NCBI RefSeq assembly: GCF_028858725.1
Contig: NC_084775.1
Span: forward strand, 16,538,597 to 16,602,596
Source: Colius striatus
Lineage: Eukaryota > Chordata > Aves > Coliiformes > Coliidae
Length of the DNA stretch: 64,000 nucleotides
Direction: 5' to 3'
Shown: piece by piece, positions 27,595-41,200 of the stretch
How the letters are laid out: each line of letters opens with the position of its first letter
How positions within the stretch are numbered: position 1 is the stretch's first letter
The notes under the pieces: generated by a model
What the model saw: the letters and a program-made list of their open reading frames with translations, nothing else
What the model was told of the DNA's origin: nothing
The model's database searches: none
Made by a program: the position numbers and the translations under genes

Positions 27595-29210
27595 TCAGCA
27601 TTTGGAGGAAGGAAAAAATCTTCCTGGTGACAAAAATTTGTAGCCGTTCCCCGACGGCAGCCTCAGGGGCCGTGTGGCTGCTGCAGTGCCACTGGAAGGT
27701 GCAGAATGAGCTGATGGCACTGCGTGTGTAGTTTCAGGGCGCCTGTGTCCATTTGGAGGGTTCTTTTGTGGAGACACAAGGTGTTGCTCAAAAGACAGGT
27801 CCTTTAGTTCCAGTTTATCTGCACTTTCCTCTTTGCTGTGCCGCGGAGATAAATTGAGCAAGCTGAGCACATCTTTCTTCGAAGTCATTGTTCCTGGAGC
27901 TCCTCGGAGAATCTTTATTGGGCCGGTGGAGTGATGGGGAGTGTTTTGCCAGAACATCTTTAAGTTGTGAATTGCCTGCACTTTTTCATCAATGGCAGCC
28001 ATTTTTAATCTGTCTATGTCCGGGGCATCAGCTGGGCTTGAGCGAGCAGAACCAGCTGAGGAGTAAGAAAGAGCAGGAGATGGAGTGCTGCCACCAGGAG
28101 ACTGATGCCCTGAGCTTGGAGAGATATTTCTGGGTGATTTAGAAATATGAGCACTGTAGGGAGAGCTGGGGTACTTGAGTTTGAAGTGAGGCTGCTCAGT
28201 TAAGGACCCATGTGAATCACAGCTTGGAGATGGCTGCCCACTGTATTGGCCTGTGCCTTCTTTGTTTGACATCTCTGATGTTGTAGGGCTATTATAGCCA
28301 GAACTCACTTTCTGAAGGGATGAACTCCTCGTTGGAGGCTTTGGTTTAATTGCAAGAGGTGAAGACTGGTTCTTCTGACTGGAGCTGACAGGCCGACTGA
28401 ACGCACTGGTCTCCGAGGATCTGAAGGCAGAGACACCCGCCGGGGCAGAAGCGCCATCCTCTGAGTTGCTGCTCTTGCTGATTTGGCTGCTGCTTCTCTG
28501 AAGGCGTTCAACAGCAATGAGGTGACTCTGAGTTTCCTCCAGAATTTTTTGGGCCAACTCTTGCGGATCAAGCTTTGGGTTCGTGTCCTCCTGGGATTTG
28601 ACAGTGCTGTCAGTCTCAGTGCTCGACTGGTCGGATTCCCCAGTATCGGAACTTGCAAGTTTCCCGACTTTTTGGAAAGGTGAATTTGGACTGGGAATAA
28701 GAGTCATTTTAACAGGAGAATTTGGGGTACTTAAGCTCCCTTTGGAGTTGACAGACTCTTTAGTCTGAATAGTTTGGAGCTGTTTGTGATCAGGGGAAAA
28801 TCTGGGGTTTATGTTTTCTTGGTAACCGGCCAAAGGCTCATTACTGATTATAGAAAAACCTTCATACTCCTCCTCATCTTTGCCAGCTACAGTGCGGGTT
28901 TGTGGTGACAACTGGCTCTGTGCTGCAGACCTGTGTGGATAAATGTTCTTGGGCCTCTCATAGTCCTGGCGTCCTCTGTGTCCCACACCATCTGGCATGC
29001 TCTCTGGCTTGGACACAAAACTCATGGAAGAAGCAATGGAGCTCAGGCTATACACAGAAATGGCATCTGATGCAATACTGTCTGGACAAGTGGGAGAGAA
29101 TGGAGGGTTTTGGTACTGGGGTACAGGGTTGGAAACGGACTGAGCAGAAGCCAGTGACTCTAGTGATGAAGAACTGTCCAGGCTGAGGCGCTTTGGCAGC
29201 TCTGTGGAAT
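27595..29210 (-). CDS. TTC28: TTC28 last coding exon: Ser/Pro-rich C-terminal tail
   Basis: This exon of 1616 coding nt encodes about 537 residues, from STELPKRLSLDSSSSLESL to PSGNGYKFLSPGRFFPSSKC, with stop TGA at 27595-27597. It is dense in SP, TP and RSSS motifs (PNSPVKM, SPRNISPSSG, NLSPRHS), with an acidic DEEEYEGFSII patch. It is predicted disordered, with many possible proline-directed phosphorylation sites. Entry is in phase 1 after the acceptor TTTTCCAG. Confidence 0.97.
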
Positions 29211-32200
29211 CTGGAAAAAAAAAGTACAGTAAAATCAACCAAAACCAGGTAATGGTCTTTCAGCATTAAGAGGCAATGCTATAAGACATGCACTCACTCG
29301 GAATCTATGCTACTCCAAACAACCCAAGTACTATTTAGGTGAGAAAAAAACTATGCACAGCTCAGGAAATGCACAGGCAAGAACCTCAGTCCAGGTATCC
29401 CAGATTAAACTTCTCAATTCATTATCATTTCATATCTCAGAAACAAGAGTGAGTTATGTATCTTCCAGCTGCTGGACTCTATTCCCAGTGGCCTTGCCAA
29501 GTCTTACTCTTTGTTTCTCATATTAAAATGTCATTTGATCCGTGGGACATGTGTGATGATATATGTATGATCTCTGCCAAAGGTAAGACTGAGACTCAGT
29601 GGAAGCAATTCCAATCAAATCTTTAGATGATATAGGAGCCAAATCCACTGTAAGTAGCTTTACCAAAAAGTGCCAGCAAGGACTGTAGGGCAAAGTGCAT
29701 GGTCCTCCTATTAGCTTGTTTCCCAGTTTTCAGAATCACCTCCTCTTGGCCGACTTCACAAAGGTCAAAACCTGTAGTGGAATATGGAGCAGAAAAATCA
29801 CACCACATAGAAAGATTCAGTGTCTTCAACAAGTGTGATCTCAACTCAATACACAAGTAGAACAAGGACATATGAGATCCTGCAGTGTCCTGGCATGACT
29901 CTTCACCTATAAAGTACAGTTTGTTGGTTTGTTTCCATTGCTGTTTAGCATGCCTTCTCCAGCAGGTGTTGGGAGCTTTGTGATGCTGGACTGTGAACAT
30001 GTGCACATAAACAAATCCCTCCTGCCCAAACTGACAAAACATTTTTAGTTGCAAATTATTTGCCAGCGTATGGGACACTAAACACATCTCAGGGGACAAT
30101 GTCCTACATTCCCTACTGTTTGTCATTAATACAAACTTTTCTCACAGAAATGGCCCTGAAGAACACAGAACCTGGAAGCTGGCACATGGGAGCTGTGCTG
30201 CTGGAGGCATCACACTGTGTGAGCAGCCTTGCCTGGCTTTTACCAGCTTTGCCTCTTCCCTACAATGCTTTTTACTAACTCTAAGCAAGGTCCAAGCCTA
30301 AATAAAATCTAATTTGTTATTTACTTCTCATCTGCCTTTTCTGCAGGATGTAGATCCTGGTACATGTCATCACACTCTGGTATGTCCTACCCTTGTCCAG
30401 TGCACAGGATTCTATGCCAAAGGAATCATTGCTTTGCTTCAGGTAGAAGGCGAGAAGCAAACTCAAAAGTCAACAAGAGGGGAACAGGATGTTGAAAGAG
30501 AAACAAGGGTTAAACCAACTTGACTGTACCAAGTTGCTGGCCACCCCAAAATTCACATTCTGCTGACTCAAGAGATGCTTTGGTAAATGGGAGAAAAATG
30601 CACCTTACCACTGGCCAACCAGTGAGCAAAAGAGCTCTGTGCATGTGAACTGGCAGAGTTGTACTGAGCAGTCAGGGATCACATCCAAAGATGCAAAGAC
30701 CAAGCAGCACTCAGACAAAACAAAGCTAAACCTGCCACTATTTCAAGCCACCATGAGACACTGGCAATAATTTTAGAAAGACAATAGAAAGAAACATTTC
30801 CTTACCTAAAGCTGCCAGAAACTCATGACAACCAGGCAGCCTCCAGAGTTGGACACTGATGGAAACCTGGATCGGTGCAGAAGAGAAATCTTGTTCCTTC
30901 TCTCCTGCCTGTAGTTGAACCAGGACTTGATGCAGCTGAAGATAATGATACAAACATTAGCCATTCATTCCCTTACCAACCACATTTCACGCTTTTCCGA
31001 CAGTCACAGCTAAGGAAATGCACTGCAAAGATCCCTTCCCCTGTACACCTGTATGTTCAGCTGCTGCTCCTGCACAGAACTGTGAAATGAAAAGGTCTGG
31101 GCAGAGGGACAGTCCAGGGACAGCAACTTAGACAAACCTGAACAGCAGCAAAGGTAGAGACAGAATAGGGATGAGGGTTGGGAATGTGGCCAGTGGAAAC
31201 TGAGCAAGAAAGAAGCACAGCAGGAAATCTGTTAAGTGAAAGAAAAGGAAAGCGGTACTTTGGGGCTGATCACAGAAACGTTCCACAGCCCATTCCATGG
31301 GTGAGCTGTATACCTTATGAAAATCCCAATAAACTCATTCTCAACATTTCACTGGGCAGAACAGGTCATATGAAACCATGGAAGACTTTCCTAATACCTC
31401 TGTGGCCCCCTGGAAAGAAGTTTCTCAACTGTGCCCTAGGGACAGGAGTAGCAAAGTAGAGAAAAAAGTGTTTATGAAGATCTGACACAAATTAAGGTGT
31501 CAGGATCCCACGTAATTAAAAAACACAGCCAGGGCAAGAAGGATGGAAAGCCATCAATCAGGGACCAACTAATCTCAGGACCATCCTTCTCTCACAATCC
31601 ACTAAAGCTTACATAGTCTTTTTTCCACAGTAGCACTATAGAGCAAATGCCAGGCCTGAAAGCGGGCTGAAGACAGTATGCAGCAGAGGGAAATGGGTCT
31701 GCAGTGACCAAGGCACTTTATCCTGCACAGCAGTATCATTCCCAGTGCATGTAATACTCACCATTCCCACCATATTTTTAACAGCCTTCGGGCAGCAGAT
31801 AAGAAGAAAGGGAAAGAGAGGAGAAAAGAAAGAAACAACACAGGTTATTCCTTGCTACAAAATGCCCGTGACTGGGAACCCTGCAGTGACACATCCACAT
31901 GCAAATCAGCATCCTGGCTGCAAGATGCTCTATCCAGAGGAAGAAGGGAGCAATGGAAATGGCTTGAGCTGTGAAGCAGGAACCCAAGAGCGTGGGAAAA
32001 GGCAGCTGGAATCTGGGAGTGTCCATCTCACTACAATCAACACAGACACTTAGCAGACAGATACTCAGGCCAACCCACATTTTGGCAGAAGGCTGAACAT
32101 AGAACACAAGCCCTTCTCTTGTTTTCTCTGGGATACACTATTGGCACCTAATGTAGTCAGCAATCCCTAACACTTCCTTGCACGTGCAGTAGTACCAAAG

Positions 32201-35200
32201 TTCCCTCTTTTTGTTCCTGCCTCTGGTTTACACTAAAAATAAGCATTTTCTACACAGAGCAAAAGGTTGGGCTCCCTGCCTTGCTGCTTCACTAATACCA
32301 AGAGTGCCTGCTCTCTTAGGATGTCTGTCACCCATAGGGGAAAGACAGTGAGCATCAGCCACTGACTGTACTGTCAGTCATTACACTTCAACTTTGAACA
32401 ACGTCTCTTCTCCTTTGGGACAGGCAGAGCTTTAGCTGCTCACCCACTGAACTAATGAGAGGAAGGAGGGGAAAAAGTAAGTAACTGCGGGGGAAGGGAG
32501 AGCTGAGTTGAAAAACCCTGACTTGTAACTGGATGGCCTCTTGAGCAAAAGGAAATTCTGCCTGGGGTTTGGACTAAAGAACGTTTGTAAAACAATGCAA
32601 TGCCCCTGCCAATATCTGCTGCAGGGGCAGCTGAGGAAATGGCGAGTGCCTCTTTTGTTAGTTGTGTACAGATGTCTGAATGTTCTTCCTTGGGCAATTT
32701 AATTATCTGAGGCAAGAAGACAATCGTGAAGTAATCTCAAGGAGTCTAACACGTTCCCATCTATCTACATGTAATCTTCTGCTCTTCGCATCCCTTCAGC
32801 TCCGGGTCTCCCTCTGGCAACGAGGGAAAACCCATCCTGCTGCTCAACCACAACAGTCCCAGGTACTGACAAAAGAGCCCAGGCAAGTAAGCAAAATGCC
32901 GTTAGAAGTCTCTTATGCCCTACTGCAGATCATAACAAGAAACCTTTCCCTTGAAGCAGCCTCGGTCTAATGGATTGACCAAGTGGGCTTCTGAGTGGAT
33001 CACCGCAAAGCCAGGGCTGCTCCTCTGCATTCTGTGCAGACTCAACATGACAGAACGGAGGGAAGTTAGAGAGATAGTCCCAGCTACTCACCACAATACT
33101 TCCCTAGAAGACTTTTGCATGGGGAAGGGGAACAAGAAAGTGAGCTATATGCCCATTCACCGTGTGCAAGTGTGTTTGATCACTAGAGTGGGCAAGAGGC
33201 GAAGATAAACTTCCTTAGAGGAGCAATCAGGACAGTAAGAAACACATAAAGGACAGGCAGCCAGGCCGGTGGCACAGAGAAAGGTTAAATGAGGCTAGGC
33301 ATGCTAGAAAGACTGGGGAGAGGGAGGAACGTGAAGGAGATTGGGGGTAGAAGGGAGGAGTCCCACAGCCACAGGTGACACTGCCTTTCTCTTAAAGACA
33401 GTGAATGCTCTCAGCAGTCAGGCACATGCACACTGGGACACACACAGGCTTAGTAAGCTTTCCGACAGACCTTGCATTGTTCAAAGTCAACTATACCTTG
33501 GGACTTTGGTAACTACAGTGGACAAAGACCAGCCAAGGTGGGTCCTAGACAGGATGGCCAAACACCAATTAGTTCTGCCACTCATTCCCCATATTTTGCT
33601 TCCCCCTCACTGCAGTAGGTATCATGTTTTCAGTTCTGTCACTCAAAAGGGAGACCCAAAGCCACACAACTCAGGAACGTACCTGCATTATTCTCTTCTG
33701 GACACACATTTGCATTCACACAAACGGGCAAATTTAGAATTTCAACCCTGAAGTCTCCTAGCAAGCTCTGGGTTAACAAACAAGGGCATGAACCACTCTG
33801 TGCATTTCTGAATCTACTGACCTGGGAAGAACCATTTGTAAACTGGTACTGGAGGAAAACCTCCCAACTCACCCTGTTGATAAGCTGTTCTCCTGTTTCT
33901 GAAGCTGTGATAAGTTTACAAAGTGCCTGAAGTGCAGGGTTAGGCAAACCTGAAAAACATCAGCAGAAACTGGGATCGTTCAGTTTCTTGACTACTGGTA
34001 ACACAACAACCTGAACAGAACACAAAGCCAGCTAATGCTGAAAAGCTCTCTCCCACATCACTGAACAGTTCTGCAAGCAGCAGCAGTTTCCAGAAAGAAA
34101 AAGGTTTCTTTTGCATCTAATCGTACATTTTCTGACTGAGAGCTGGGAGAAAGGATCAGTCACATCCTGCTTCCCTGACACCAGACACAGTGGTAAATGA
34201 TTCCCAGCCACAACAAAAATGGCAGTAAACATTTACTTCTAGAACTTGTACCCTGTTCCATACTTTCATTTCATTGAAGTAAAACATGGCTGTTTCACAT
34301 GCCTGCATCAAAGGCTGGGAAAGGCTGATGTCTGCTTGCACAGAGCCCACAGCAGGGCTGCTTCTCACCTAGGAGGGACTGTATGGTGGTGCTGCACTGC
34401 TGCAGCCGGTCCCCAGGGTCCGAGGTTGGGAAGAACACTGCTGCTGGGAGGCCACTGGCTGGAGGGTCCAGCCGAAACCCTACTGCAGTGAGCAGTGCCT
34501 GCCAGCCTGGAATGCCACCAACTTTATTCTCCACGCTCTGTTGGGAGGTATACATGGAGTTGTGCTGCCCATTCTGGATTCGCTGCAGTGATTTCTCCAC
34601 CTTTGGGGAAAATACAGCATTAACTTACTTCGTATGAGATTTTTACTAAACCCCTCTTTTTACACAGTGAAGAGGTCGACAGACAGAAAACCCAATGTTG
34701 AACCTAGCCCATCTTACACAGAAGTATGTCAGCATCCTTCAAAACAGAGGCTCCAGTAAGTCAGTACTCATGGCTGTAAAATCACTTGTGAGGAATGCCA
34801 ACGTTCTCTGGGGTGTTGTGGAAAGTAATGCTACAGAAAACTGAGTACCAGTTTGATTGTGATAGCTTCCTATAAGCCTGGCAGCTGCACTGCTCTCCAA
34901 AAGATGACTCGTGTTCAAATTGCAGTTTCTCACATATACTGCTTATTACCAGGCAAGAGACCGCAGCTGAATGGTAAACAGTAGAGAGATGTGCATCCAC
35001 AAACCCCAGCAGCTGGGATGACTAGCCATATTCACAGGTTTCCATCATCCTACAGATACTCCAAATTCCTGTGAGACCACAGAATACACAATGGAAAGAA
35101 AAGTACAAAATCATGGTAGACTTTTCTATCCATCTGGCAGTTTGGCTTCAGTCCTGCTGCTCCCCACAACAGGCTACTGGCACATATGGGGACAGAAGTG

Positions 35201-38200
35201 CCCTTTATCTGCCAAGTATGCAAAGAGACTAGTCATTGTGCTCTGCATCTTCAGAACTGCAATGTTTATAGCCATTTTCTTGTAGTAACAATTAACCCCA
35301 ATGACTATCTAATTTTTAAAGCAAAGACCCAAATCAACAGCTAATGCAAACCAGATGGGTCCTAGGGGAGGGGAGTGGTATTGTGTAACTATGCAATGTA
35401 AGACTTGACTTACTTTGCCTCTTTTTGCTCTGGACACTTTGTCAAGTGTTACAGTCTTTTCACACTAACCCAGAGTTTTCATGAGACTACCTTATGATAA
35501 GGGAGAGGGGTTGAAGGTATATATTCCAGTGTTTCCTTCCTCTTACCAGATGTAGCAGGACGCGCAGAGCATCTCGTGCCCTTTCAGGGTGCTGCAGAAT
35601 CTCAGTCAGGGCCTGTCCTACTAGTGAAGAAGGGCTGTTCAGCTTCATATCACTCCCAATAAGCATGAAGCCTGCAAGATTCAGAATAAGAGACAACCTC
35701 ATTTTCTTATAGAAAAAGTTCAAAACAGAAGCAGATATCCTCTGCCCTCTTGGACTAATGGAATGACAGCTCACTGCACCCTGCAGAGTGATATCCTTTT
35801 CCCAGAGCAGCTGCCCACTTCCTGCCTGGTCCCCTAGAGTGAACTTCCAGAAAGCTTCTAGATGCTTCTTATTGTCCTCCTCTATTAAATCAATAGTGTT
35901 TTCCTGTTTGAGCAAGTGGAGAAACACTGTATTGCAGCTAAACTTGTCCCAGCATGCTCCATGTCTCTACAGCAGTGGAAATCAATAGATGCTAAACAGA
36001 ACTCACAGGAACAGAACTGGTTCCAACTGCCTTCTAACAGGTACTCCCTGCTTAACACAAGCAATCTGGCATAAGAACACTTTGCAGAAATCCCATCTTG
36101 TTTGACAAAAAGCAGATTCTTCCTACCTGCCCAGTTGGATGGGTGGGAGAACTGCTTGCTGCTCTGTACAGTTTTCATCGCTTCCCCCAGGGCTGCACTG
36201 GCTTTCATCCCGTTTAAGAGGGAGGAGTAGAAGGCATGCACAAACATTTTGGAAGCAGACATGGGAACAGGCCAGAGTGACACCAGGACACAGTGAGCCC
36301 CAGCAGCCAGGAACGCTCTTGTCAAGCCAATGACTCCATCAGCAGTGACTTTGTTGTTGGATTCTTGGTAAGAGCCAAGAACCACTAATTTGACAGGAAG
36401 CCGCAGATCCAGGACATCAGCTGCTGTAAGCAGAAACTCCTGAAGAGGAGGGCAGTCTGAGATGCTCTCCACATCACTGGCATCATCCTGCATCCGAAGG
36501 GATTCTGGGATTGTGTAGGGATTCCCAAAAGAACTCTTGCTGCTGGCTGGATTGCTGTCAGTGTTGGGCGTCAGGACCAAAGCAGCCAGTTTCCAGGAGA
36601 CGTGGGTTGCAAAATGGACACATTCTGCCTGAGTGAGGGCACTCATGACTCTCTCTTTTGTTGCTGCACTGCCAACTAAGGGCTGGCAGCTAAATAATTC
36701 AGATACCATATATGCTTCCTCTTCTGCAGAGGGCATAGGTCCCCATAGCCACCTGTCCATAACCGCTGAAGGGAGCTTGGGATTTCCTATGACAGCTGCC
36801 ATTGAGGTAGAACTGGAGTAAGCTGGAGTATTCTTCCTTGCATGTGACTATAGAGAGAAAGAGAAAATGAGATTCAAATATGTCTTTGTTATGGTGCTGG
36901 TAATAAAATATCCTGCCCCTTTGGCTCTAAACAGAAGTCTGTTTGTCATAGTTACAAAAAACCCCTTGTGTTTCTTTAGCTTCTTCCATTTAACTATGCT
37001 AAGGAACATCTCTGCTTGACTCCTGTCAACATTTCTATCCCCACATCCTGGGTGAAAAAGACAGGTAAGAACAGAAAGCAACAGACTTAGCCCAGGATCC
37101 TTTGAGAGCTGCAGCAGAGCTAAAAGCGTAAACAAGATTCCTTCTTTCCACTTTATAGGATGACAACTTGTAATAACTCACTATCTCAGTTCTGGCACTT
37201 GTATTTCAAGGATCAGGTCATGGTGCTGCATGCACCATGATCACTGGGGCCTGACATTGAACAGAAGAGCTTCATTCCCACTGCAGTAATGCTGGAAAGG
37301 TTCAGACCCTATTGCTGTTCCAGTTAACTGTGTTTAACCCAGAGAAAACCAAGACATGCCACCAGAACACAGCTCAGAAGAGCAGATGGTACTTGGGGCA
37401 TTCCTCCTGGAGACAGAGGCCTTGGAAATGCTGACACCAAACATCAGCATGAAGATACTTCTGCATAATTTACCCATGGTATTTGCTCTGCCTTATAGCC
37501 TCAGTGTCATGACATGTTAGTGGCCTTACCCACACAGAGAGCTAAAACATAGGTGACCACATCAGAACTGTGATAGGACAGTCAGCTTGCCAAGGAACCT
37601 CAGGATAAATCACAACACCTACATTTCTGCCCCTCAAGGACACGATGACCTTTAGACAAGGGTATCCAAACGATCCATTTCCCTTGTCCTTCCTGGCATG
37701 CCTAAGGCTTTGATTTTGTGCTGCAGGAACTAAATCAGAACCTACTTCACAGCTGTGATACTCAGCATGCTCATCTGAGGTGGGAGTGCCTCAGGAGGGT
37801 GGTACATTTGTGGTTTCTGTTCTTGTGTCTGACACAGCAGGACAGAGCTGCTGCTTTTGGAGCATATGAAGTAACTTGCACCCCACATGAGAGGTTCTAT
37901 GCAAGGGAAGGTTTAAGGCAATGTCAGACCTTGGAGCTGGGATTCAGTGACTGAATGGATGGGACTGCAATTAGGCTGAAGCGTTCATAGAGGTACTCGT
38001 TGGACGAACTGCCCTTCAGGAGAGCAAAAGGAATGAGGTACAGTTCTCCCTCCAGAACTAGTATCAGCTGGCGGTGGCGGCCAACAGGCCCACTGGAATG
38101 CATCAAACCCTGCAAAGAAAAGAGAGAATCAGTTTGGACCTTTCACTCCATCAGTGCCCCAGCCTGCACTTTTCAAGCATCAGGCTCTAGTGTGACCTCC

Positions 38201-41200
38201 ACATCAGGTTTGGAAATATCCACATCAGAAGTATGCTCCATGTGAACACAGATGTGGTGAGAGGTGAAGGTACACTGGCATTGGCCATGTGTGTGCAGAG
38301 TTACAGGAATCTGCAGTCAGTCTCAAGCTTTGGTTCTTAGGCAGCAGGAAAGATGATTGAACGTTACTAAAGAAATAGTAAAATCAATCTGTCAGTCTCT
38401 TCCAAAGTGAGTCTGGAGAGAAATACCAAAAACCAGGTCAGTTATGAGGGAGTGTCAAACAGCAGAAAGTTGAAGGAGACACTGAGATGCTTTTAGAAGT
38501 CTCTTGCCCTTTGAAGTGGGAACAAAATTGCTGAAGGATAAGAAAAATTTCATTTAAAAGCAGTTAAAACTAGTTGCTGACTCTTGCTGTTTCTTCTGTC
38601 CTCCTTACAGCTCTGGAGCTTGCTCAGCCCCACAGAGTGCAGTCACTGACACACAGCAGGCTAGAGAGTCCTGCTGCAAGCCACCTCCACTCGTCCTGCC
38701 ACACTGTTCACCACCCCAGCAGCCCCCAGGGAGGCCTCCCCAGCACTCCCTGCCAGGGGGAACCAGAACACATGCTCTGCAGCTAAATTTACCAGCCTAC
38801 ATTCAGCAATGCCTCTTTCTGCAGAGCCTGAGTTGACAAGCAGCAGCTTCCCGTCAGGACAGTTGTTGCTTTACAGAAATGTTTTTGGGTTTTGTTTGGT
38901 TGTTTTTTCTTTTCTGTAATAAACATTCTATTTTACTTACTGCCTCAGGAGCTTTAGCTGTCAGCAACACAATCAGATCATCTAAGCCACAGTGACATGT
39001 GCCTTGCAGAACTTTAATTTGATGTAAATCCCCTACAGTTTACTTTTTTTTCTCACAGTGGCCTCGTGTGTTACAGAAACAGAAATAAAACTGAAGATCA
39101 TTTGCACCTCATGTGTCTCCAAGAATTAATTTTAAGATGAGTTCTATCAAAAAAAGAACCTCTTCTAGTGAGAAAAAGAAGAAAAGTCTGAACTGTTAAG
39201 CAGAGGAATATGTGCTCTATTTCACAGCAACAGTACCAGCTACACTGGTGATTTGTGATGAAGGTGGACGAGTCTCTGGTCCATCACTCACAGGGACTAT
39301 AGATATTGCAGGGTTAGGCTAGCTGACAGATACTGGCTTGGATGGTCCATCACTTGCAGCTAGCGTTGCTAGGACTGGAAGCTTCCGTAGTGATGGGATT
39401 CCCAAGTCCACATAAGACCTGAGCTGCATCTTCTTAGGAAGTGGCTATGAAGTACCCTGCATCAGCTAGTTCTGCAGCCTCTGAGAGCCCTGCCAAGCCC
39501 TACAGTACCTTACTGGAGTCACCTTTGGGCCTCAGACACCCAAAACTGCCAAGCAGAGCTCAGAGTTGCTGAGTTTATCAATTAATGAATTAAGGATACA
39601 CTTCCTGCTTAGGCTCATCAACAGTGTGCCACTTTGGCAGCTGACTGGAAGTGGTATCAACAGCAACATCCCCTGCTTCCACCTCTCAACACACCCAGTC
39701 TCACCAACTGGGAAGCCCAAGTGAAAACCACCACGGTTCAGATACAGCCCCAAATCAATTCTTCATTTCCCACATTGACAGGGGATTTGGGTAAGCGAAT
39801 CTCTACATCTTCCCAGGCCAGAGGCTTACTCCTTCCATAGGTCCTATGAGGAGGTCATAGAGCGCACGGAGCGGGGGTTTGGTGAAAGAAGTCTGCCTCT
39901 TTGGAAGAGATGATGTTCCATCCTTAACAGGAGACATGGTACTGCTGAACAGACTGGTCATGCTCTGACAGCTCCTGTGGGCAAAAGGCAAGCAAGAGGT
40001 TAGTTGCAGAAATACAAGGTTTACTACAGGTTACCCTGATTTTGTGACACTGATGATAAGCCAGTCTCTGTCCATCCAAAAGACTGTAAATGCTTCATGG
40101 CAGGACTTTATTCCCATTCAGCTTCTCACCTCAGTGAATAATGACATTAATGGCAGGGTGAACCAGTTGCAAATGTTTCCATCCTTTATGTGGCACAGAT
40201 TTTAAAAGCAGGAAATAGAGTCATTGAATCATTTCAGCTGGACGAAACCTTTAAGCTCATGGAGTCCAGGCTTGGTCCCAGCCCTATCACCCACCAGCCC
40301 ATTTCCCTCAGGGCAATATCCACTTGTCTCTTAAACCCCTCCAGAGACGGTGACTCCAGCACCTCCCTGGGCAGCCCCTTCCAATGCCTTCTTTCCTCAG
40401 GCTAAACAGCCCCAGATCCTTCAGCCCTTCCTCATACAAGACGTGCTCCAAAACCTCTCCTAGCTTGGTAGCTGCCTCTGGATCCTCTGTGCTTTCCCCA
40501 TCTCATACATTTCTAGGACCCTAAACTCTGTGCTCAAAGTGCACCCCTCTAGTATATCTTGCCTGATATACCAGTCTAGAAGTGCAGGGATACCCCACTG
40601 CTTATCTAGGGAGCAGTGAGCACACATTTTACCCCAAGCCCCACATCCCTGACCTCCCCAACAATCGGCTGCTTGCCAGCAGGTGGCACCCGCCGGCCTC
40701 ACCTTCTGCACAAAACGATATTAACACGATTTATTGCGGGGAACAGGGGCTTGATTACTCTAATCAGTACACCCTCCTTCATCTTGGTTTCACGGCCAAG
40801 CAGCTCTAGATTTATCCCATCGCTGCTTACATTGCTTTTTATTAGAACAAAACCAAAGGAGTATCATAAATCTGTCGCATTTCTTGCCTGTGTGTTTGTG
40901 TACACAAAGCAGAATGAGGAAATCCACAGGAGGAGGATGGGCAGAGACCATTTGCAGCAGGAAGAGCAGAGCTGGAGCCCTGGCCAGCTCCTTCCCTTTC
41001 CTCCCAAACCAACGCAAACAAATGGCTCTCCAGGTGGCTTGTCAGGCACCCGAGTCCAGGTGATTTCAGTGTGACAAGATGGAGACTTTTGTGGCCAAAT
41101 GCCCCAGTGCTGGCTTCTGGGATGCTGCACCAATCATTTCTACCTTGCTTTTGCAATACAGAGTGCTCCTCTGATTTCTGGCACAGTAAAATCTCTCACT

